Below, one piece after another: positions 56,763 to 64,000 of a stretch of DNA of 64,000 nucleotides. The notes beneath the pieces were generated by a model. The model was not told the origin of the DNA, searched no databases, and saw only the letters and a list, made by a program, of their open reading frames with translations. Position 1 is the stretch's first letter. Every line of letters begins with the position of its first letter. This DNA is from Brachynemurus nebulosus (lineage: Eukaryota; Arthropoda; Insecta; Neuroptera; Myrmeleontidae): the NCBI GenBank assembly GCA_035578155.1, contig JAPWDM010000011.1, forward strand, positions 22,606,375-22,670,374. The letters run 5' to 3'. The translations under genes and the position numbers were made by a program.

Positions 56763-57462
56763 TTAAGGGGAGAGGGTCCTCCAGAACTTTCAAATTTTTC
56801 ATTTTTTGTTTTGCTTTAAAAGTTCATTTGAACCTTAACGAATATATTTCTAATGTTTTAATCCCAAGAGAAAGATTATCTTAGATAACGATAAACTGCT
56901 TTTAACTCTTTTTTTCAAGAACGAAAACTTTTTAATAGCGTTTTTCTCAAAACAGGTTTTTTTCCGCGCCGTGGAACATAACTTAAAAAGTTATTAAGGT
57001 ATTAACTTGAAATTTTGTACAGATATTCTTTAAGATATTGGCCTTTGCATATATCTAAAATTTTGCATAAATTATTACTATAAATATTGTTTATAACAAT
57101 TTGTTTATAAAAAAAAAGTTAAATTTTTTCTTTTTGGTTTTAAATTGTGAACAAAAAATTTTTTCTCATCAGAAATAGGTATATGCAAAGCGTAATGACT
57201 TATTTTAATAAAAATTTTTTGTCCGATTGAATTCAGTTGATTATAAGAGGCTGGCCATTCCACTGCGAAAATTAAAAGAGTCAACTTGGAACAGCTGTAG
57301 CGCCGCCATTTTTTCTTTTTTTTGCAAAAAAATTTATGAGTGAAAGCACCATAACATGTACTATATACTATGTAACTTATTATATATATTAACAATAAAT
57401 GTATCCAGTTTCTTAAAAAAATTATTAAAAAACCTGTTGCCTGGAGGACCCTCCCCCCTTAA
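56763..57462. mobile_element. piggyBac-like MITE, GGGTCCTCCAG ends
   Basis: TTAA followed by GGGGAGAGGGTCCTCCAG on the left, and CTGGAGGACCCTCCCCCC followed by TTAA on the right: inverted ends with one or two mismatches and an exact TTAA duplication. The interior is AT-rich. The minus 96-codon frame (57105-57395) lies within it and has no known domain. 700 bp. Confidence 0.85.
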
Positions 57463-60032
57463 ATACCTACGTATGTTTAATAAAAAATATAGGTACTAGT
57501 TGAAACAAAAATAAATGTATACATTAATGTCTGAAATTTTTTCATCTCTGCGTGTATTGCAAATGTAATTTTGAAAATAAGATAAAAATAATTTGTATAT
57601 AAAATTTGATTTCAACAACAGTAATTATTTTTACACAGTATGATTTGCATTGAAAAGTAAGTTTCGTTACCTTAGAAAAGGAAGTGATGAAAAATTAAAT
57701 AGTACCCCTATCGCAGCATCCTACATAACATAGCGAATTTTGTTTACAAAAATTCGTTTTCTTGGAAATCGTTTACAGTTTACATAGAATAATATACTAG
57801 ATACTACAAAACATTAAAAGAGCAAAAAAAAAATTGTTAATTTTTTAGTGATTTTTGAAGGGCTGAATTTACGTGAAAAATGGTCGTATCGAGATAATAA
57901 AAGCTCCAAGATTCTAGTTTTCAGATCTTTCGTCCAAAAATTTTTAGAAGTGACCGTTATCGAACAACGGGCTTGAAAAATTTTTTTACAGTAAAATCAT
58001 GGTATTAACTTGATAGCCTGTTTATTCAGCTTCAGTCTCCTTTTTACATTTTTCTCTACCTTGAATTGTTTCGGAGTATCCAACTTTGAATGCAAAAGAA
58101 TACTTTTTGATTTAACCATCGATACCTCAGTGACCAATGATCAGACAGAAAATTGAAGGACAGTTTTGGAATCTGGATTAAATTTATTACAAGGCTGTGC
58201 TGCGTACTTTAGGAAAAAAAATTTTTCATCCTTAATTTTAACCTGAAAAATGTGAAAAAAGGGACTTTTCGCCTTGTTTCGAAAAATTGTCCGCATCCTT
58301 GCGAATATTGTTGGTGATTCTAATTTTTGTACGAATTTTTATGCCTCAATGTACTCCCAGTAACCCTGCAAATCGGCATCGAATGGGTTTCCTAAACTGT
58401 TTGTTCAAAATTTCAGAAAAACAATTAAAGGAGCAAAATTGAATGAAAAATTGAATTTTTTTTAACTTTTTTGGCAGCTAGGCATCTTTTATCCATTAAA
58501 TTTGAAAATTAAGAAACATTTTTCAAAATTTTTTTCAAAAAGTGAAAAGAATTTTTTCTAAATTTTTTTTCAAAATTGAAAAAAAATTGAGAAATGTCCT
58601 TATGTCCTTTTTTTGTTATATATTTTTCTCAGTTGTTTCACAATTGAGTTTGGTTTCCCTGAAGGTGATTATTTAAATAATCGAAACATGTAGAACTTTT
58701 CTTTTAATTTTCTAACAATTTTTCAAGCAGGCTATCGGAAATTTTGAAATTACTCTACCAAACTATTCTTGAGGTATGGCCACCTTGATTTCGTTTTGAC
58801 TTTTTTTGAACATATTTATAAAATTTTTTTAAGAAATTAGTCTTTTACTATCCTTCCATTGTAAGAAAAAAATTGTTTTTTTTTTTTTCACTATTTCTTA
58901 CGGTTTTATTTTAAGCGAAAATTACGGACCTCGAATGTCCACCAGTATCTTTAAGAGAAATTAGTTTTGCACATTTGCACACCAATTACTTCAAGTGGCT
59001 TCAAATGCTTCATTTTTATTTAAATTTTTCAAATATCAAAAATAAAAATATTTTTCAATTTTCAAAACTACTGGATTTATATTTATACAAAACCAACTTC
59101 ACAAAAATCACTGCTTGACTATCTAAATCAGTTTTTCCTCTTAACAGTTGAAGCGTGAAAGTACCAATTCGTGTATTTTGAATTATTACAGAAATAATGA
59201 ATAGAAACTCCTTAGATATAATACATTTTGCAATCTTTTATTCAAATTGAAAATTAAAAAAAAAAATAATATATTAAATATTACTTCTAACTTTTGTTGG
59301 GGTATTGGCGATGTCATGTACATAGAACGTTTTTAAGACTAATTTTGAGAAAAGCTATTTTTTGGCACTTAGTGCCCTTGGTACTTCCACGCTTCAATTG
59401 TTGTTTGTCTGTTTTCTCCTCTTTTTTGAACGTTACCATTATTTCTAAAAGGTTATATATTTTACAATTTATCAATTATAATTTTTATTTTTTAGGAAAA
59501 TAGTCATAGAATCGTAATGAAACCTCTCTATGAAAAACTTACTTACTGTTTTTGTAAGACAAAGCCGTCAGATAATTTACTTTGCATATTTAGAATATAC
59601 TAATCAAATAAAATTTAACGTTGAGCTTTTGAAAATTAAATATTTTAGACATTCAGTTAATTAAAAACATTGGACTAAATCTTAAGTCCAGTTTTTCTTA
59701 CAATTAGTCTTTTCTAGTCATTATTTTTGCTAAGAAACTTCCAATCAAATACAATAAATTTTACGAAAATCATACTCCAACAATCTCTAAAACACCCGCT
59801 AAGAATTTTGCACGTTTTGTAGACGGTAATCATACTATATAGTACATTTCATTTAAGTATACAGAAAATTATAAATTAAAAAAAATAATAATATACATCA
59901 AAATTTATACGAGAAACAAACATTTGATGGGCGTATGTAAAATATATGATGTATTGTATAAAATAATATTAAATATGCATAAAATCACATAATACATTCC
60001 ATGTTCCATACTTGTACGAGTTGTACGCTAAA
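57463..60032. other. AT-rich DNA with a dispersed-repeat copy
   Basis: Apart from the TGTCGCAGCAT-type repeat at 57706-57775, no gene is seen. A 9-bp inverted pair GATAGCCTG (58011) and CAGGCTATC (58728) bounds a T-rich stretch, but the match is too short to define an element. The plus frame 59294-59503 is not recognised. Confidence 0.4.
57706..57775 (+). repeat. Dispersed repeat TGTCGCAGCAT, copy 2
   Basis: CTATCGCAGCATCCTACATA then ACATAGCGAATTTT, followed by an AACAAAATT-like block and TTTTCTTGGAAAT. The longer match to 61349-61415 shows the repeat unit is at least 70 bp. Family unknown. Confidence 0.6.
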
Positions 60033-60609
60033 TACACACACCGGCAGAATTAGCGGAACATACAAAATATCTGTAAAAATCAAACAAACCATTTAATTTC
60101 AAGAAAATATTAATCTTATTTAATTATTCATTTATTACATGTTTACAAGTCGATATACCTTTATTTTCGGTAGCAAAACAAGTAACCATATAAAATGGCA
60201 AATTTTTGGAATCTTATGTCGTCTAAGAATAATTTAAGTTAAAGATTATTTAACAAATAGAAAATGAAACACAGCGGTTCCTCCCGTGCTTTTATCAAAG
60301 CTTCCATTCGTTTTTTTATACTCAGAATGATGTTATCTATAGTTTCCCGGGACAGTCTTTGCCATTCTTCAATTACGGCAGTTTGAAGCTCGACCACATT
60401 GAGAAGAAACGGCATTTGAATTCGAAAGTGACAGACCTCTTAAAAAGAATTGCATCAATAATAAATAAAAACAATTCTATGGAAAGTCAATTGATTCGTT
60501 ACTTCAATATTATTTTAAGTAAAAATGAAAAAAAAAAACCGCCAACTTTGTTTAATAAATAGGTTTTTGTATTTTTTTTTATGTTCCGCTAATTATGCCG
60601 GTGTGTGTA
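60033..60609 (-). mobile_element. Tc1-like deletion derivative, copy 3
   Basis: The ends TACACACACCGGCAGAATTA and TAATTATGCCGGTGTGTGTA are inverted copies with one change, with TA at both edges. It has the same orientation and layout as copy 1. The transposase fragment is on the minus strand (60239-60402). The plus frame at 60359-60562 is the antisense conserved block, not a gene. Confidence 0.9.
60239..60402 (-). pseudogene. Tc1/mariner transposase C-terminal fragment, copy 3
   Basis: Counterpart of 30754-30945: ELQTAVIEEWQRLSRETIDN then IILSIKKRMEALIKAREEP. Compared with copy 1 it lacks 15 bp (five codons, GIKT region) near 60275, which keeps the frame. It ends at the same stop context. 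Confidence 0.7.
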
Positions 60610-61069
60610 TGTTATCGGATCATATTTATATACCAAGCGAAACAGTACTAAGCTTATATACAGTCTGTTTCAGCGAAGTAAGAACATACAAAATTTAACA
60701 TGGGAAAAAGTTGTTGGGATCAGAGTATGCTTGTTTTTTATGGCTATAATTTTTATATAGGCATCCATAGTTATTAAAATTTTCTTTAATTGCAAAAACA
60801 TAAATTTGAATACAAAACAGCAGGTGTCCGATTTTCTACTAAGCAGTATTATTTGTTAATAAATACTTGAACATTCGATTAAGGTTTATTTATAGTTATC
60901 TCAATAAATATACTGCAATTGTCTTTTAATTATTTACTTTTAAACATTATTTTGACGCGATATTATTTTAAGTTTTGCTAAATATTTAATAATAATAAAA
61001 TAAAGCACCCTATGATCACAACAAATTTTCCTTGTGTTAAAATTTATGTTCCTAGTTGCTTGAAACAGC

Positions 61070-61070
<1 letters not shown>

Positions 61071-61132
<62 letters not shown>
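61071..61132. repeat. (TA)n microsatellite
   Basis: About 30 uninterrupted TA units. Frames across it in both directions encode only IY repeats. Confidence 0.97.
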
Positions 61133-61135
<3 letters not shown>

Positions 61136-61348
61136 TGTACATTATACTTGTACAATATATTCCGACTAAATTAATAAACTTTAAAAACAAAGCTACTTTG
61201 TTGAGTTTAATTATGAAATGTTTTCAAATTTTACTGTAGGTACAATAGTATGTATCTTATTATGTTAATGGAATTTGATATTATTAGAAAACTTCCCGCT
61301 ATTCATATGTTAATTTCTATGTATCTCTTTTGCTATAATTTAAAACAG

Positions 61349-61415
61349 CTGTGTCGCAGCATTCTGCATAACATAGCGCATTTCCGGTAACAAAATTACT
61401 TTTTCTTGGAAACCC
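61349..61415 (+). repeat. Dispersed repeat TGTCGCAGCAT, copy 3
   Basis: TGTGTCGCAGCATTCTGCAT then AACATAGCGCATTTCC, followed by AACAAAATT and TTTTTCTTGGAAACC, as in copy 2. Confidence 0.6.
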
Positions 61416-62789
61416 GCTTATATAGGATCATGATTCAAAAACGTATCTTATATGATTTTTCCGCTCTTTGCCAGGATGTAAAAAAGTCCATAATTGAACG
61501 TTAAGGTAGGTTTTCAGTTTACAAATAATTAGTGACTGGATCTTGTTTTATCAAAAAATAATTTTTAGACAAAAAAATCTTTTTTTTATTTTGAGTTATG
61601 AATACTGATATATTATAAAATCTAGCCATTTTTCTAGGCATGTCAGAACGACAACAATGTCAGAGTGTTACTGGGACAACAAGTTACATCTAGAAAAAAA
61701 AAGATGCATATTTTTCTAGAAGTTGTGTCTAACGTAACTTTTAATGTGCTCGTTCCAACTATAATTTGCTTTTAAAAGTTTTATTGAGAAAAATTTATTT
61801 TTAAATTTCAATTACTCAAGAAGATGAAATAAAATAATGAAAATTTGAATATTAGCGGTAGTTTTGAATCGCAAACTAATTTTTAAAACTTCTAAACATA
61901 GATTCTCATTTAAAAAAATACAAGTTTGTATTATAGCTTGAAATCAAGTGATTCAAAAAACTCACTTATATATTTAACGGTACTTTAGGGAGAACCGTTA
62001 GAACATTTGTAAGGCCATACAACATTATTATTGCCTGACTCTAGTTGGCATTTTAATCAGTTTATATGCCTCTAACTTCGACTTTATTTCCCTTAAAAAT
62101 AAACATACTGGAAAACGAAATTAAAAATAATATCAACACCGTAAAATAACATTAGATCCCGACCCATCTAAATTTTTAAAGCCAACATACGCCTCGCATA
62201 TATTCAAATATCATTATGCGAATTAAATGACCAATCCCTCCTACATCATTTTGTTGCTTTATATGTAAAAGCACCAATTATGTGGATGAAAATTTTCAAA
62301 ATATGTAAATTTAATGGTTATATTTATTAAAATTGCATACTATTGCGAGCGACCAGTCTAAACAAATTTTTAAAATTGTTTTACAACTGCTGTAATAACT
62401 ACGGTGGCATAGTATTTTGCATTTTGTAATGTTCATGAAAAATAAATAAAATACAACATGGCGTTGTGGGGAAAATACAATTTCTAAACATTAATTTGTT
62501 GTATGCAATATTTGTGTTTGTATGGTTACTAACTTCGTGGTGGTCGATTCGCGTGTTCATTAACGTATAAAATCTAACTTTGTATAGATTGGCCTAAAAG
62601 TCAATTATTACCATTTAATGGAAAAATTATTATTTGTACTCTCCCATCAATACATATTTGTGGATCTATATATTTTGCAATTGGAGATTGACTTCTAAAA
62701 TTACTTTTTAGGTGCTCCCAGCGCACTCACCATAAACTAAATGGTTTGTAAACAACTGTCAAAATTAATCTTTTTTTGTTTTTAAATGG

Positions 62790-63118
<329 letters not shown>

Positions 63119-64000
63119 TTAGAAGCCAAAATTTTGACAATTTTTCGCTATTTTTAGTTGTTTTTCTGCAAAATTTGGCCAATTTTCTACGTAGCCCTCT
63201 GCAACAGTACTAGACTTCCACCCGCCATGGCGCTTAAGTATCGATATATCTACGCCAGTGTCGGCTAATATATATAGTGAAACTGATGATCGTCTAAAAC
63301 AGTGGCCAGTATATTGGTCACAATTAGGTAAATTTAGAAACTGTGCAATTTTTTTGGGAAATTCTGCAATTGTGTACATTTCCACTGGCTGCGAAACACA
63401 TTTTTCATGTCTGTAGGTTAAAAAAAAAAACGAGAAAGTGTCGTATTTTGTAGTCGCAGATCCATATATTTTCTAAAAATATCAAGCATATTTATTTTTG
63501 GCACATTTCCCGGGGTTATAATAAATTCTCTTGAAGTTTTTGTTTTTGTATCCGGCACAGAATTTTTATACAATCACCCTTATCTTCAATATCTGAAATT
63601 GTTATTTTGATAAGTTCACCCCGACGACAAGCACCGGCAATACCCACTATTAATGCCACCTATAAAGTTATAAATATATTAATAATTGAAAATAAAATAT
63701 GCATACATACATATAAATGTTTATCTTCATTAATAAATAATTTTTCTCATATGCTGACTGCAGAAATTTAGCGATTTGTTCTTTAGTGAAAATTTTAGAT
63801 TTTTTTGCTTTATAGCCTTCTGATTTCTTTTTTAAAAATGCTATTAATGTAGTAAATTTACCAATATCTATGTTTCTTTTCATTCTGTGTGTTGCCTTTA
63901 ATATTGAATAGTGGCTCCACATAGTTGAAGCTTTTTGGTTTTCCATTTTTTGTGAAAAATAGGCAAGCAATATTTTTTCGTCTACTATTTCAATTTTTTT
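63119..64000 (-). pseudogene. Crypton-type tyrosine recombinase, broken, cut by window end
   Basis: This is the transposase of a Crypton DNA transposon, which integrates by tyrosine recombination. Minus-strand segments, in order: (a) 64000-63725, open to the edge, with MENQKASTMWSHYSILKATH and KKSKIFTKEQIAKFL, ending YLLMK; (b) 63659 to about 63560, VALIVGIAGACRRGELIKIT, carrying the first catalytic arginine; (c) after a frameshift near 63559, REFIITPGNVPKINMLDIFR; (d) after a frameshift in an 11-T run (63421-63432), KCVSQPVEMYTIAEFPKKIA, then TGHCFRRSS (H-x-x-R), KRHGGW (H/W) and AEGYVE (tyrosine), stop at 63119-63121. All catalytic residues are present but in three frames. Segments (a) and (b) are separated by 65 bp ending in TAG, possibly an intron. 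Confidence 0.85.

Noticed and set aside
55881..57000. hAT element starting CAGCGGTTTCCAAAG
   Set aside because: No inverted partner end found downstream; only one terminus-like word.
58011..58736. Element bounded by GATAGCCTG and CAGGCTATC
   Set aside because: Only 9 bp of inverted match and no TSD; too likely by chance.

Overview
The window looks like non-genic nuclear DNA of an animal, most likely an insect. It is very AT-rich, with long (TA)n and (GTAT)n microsatellites and dense short DNA transposons. There is no operon-like gene packing and no long open reading frame. The species cannot be named from this sequence. I found no intact host protein-coding gene. Nearly all open frames of 60-160 codons are chance products of AT-rich DNA, microsatellite translation, or parts of transposons.

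What can be supported is a nested landscape of transposable elements, recognised by terminal inverted repeats (TIRs) and target-site duplications (TSDs). (1) Nine hAT-type elements: 1567-2254, 10098-11463, 17107-17850, 20472-20934, 26795-27185, 28663-28883, 33132-33614, 39792-40615, 41945-42513. Four have perfect 8-bp TSDs; one carries a recognisable hAT transposase C-terminus. (2) Eight TTAA-flanked, piggyBac-like miniature elements: 12740-12968, 13091-14412, 27866-28035, 31565-32370, 37725-37890, 43692-43848, 48415-48806, 56763-57462. (3) TA-flanked Tc1/mariner- or pogo-like elements, including three copies of one family (30553-31136, 40900-41490, 60033-60609) that keep the C-terminus of a Tc1-like transposase. 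(4) A Crypton-type tyrosine recombinase relic running off the right edge (63119-64000, minus strand), with a second fragment of its 3' end at 6285-6590. (5) Foldback and hairpin elements, dispersed repeats, a tRNA-like Pol III unit (35114-35184, minus) and compound microsatellites.

Two nests give an insertion order. At 10098-11463 a TA-flanked element made of hairpin-forming 72-bp repeats sits inside a hAT element with a perfect TSD. At 13091-14412 a foldback element with 200-bp arms and a minisatellite core sits inside a TTAA element.

No evidence was found for a new multi-gene system. The most unusual objects are the hairpin-repeat element, the foldback/minisatellite element, the Crypton relic with a possible broken intron donor, and the tRNA-like gene held between inverted repeats.
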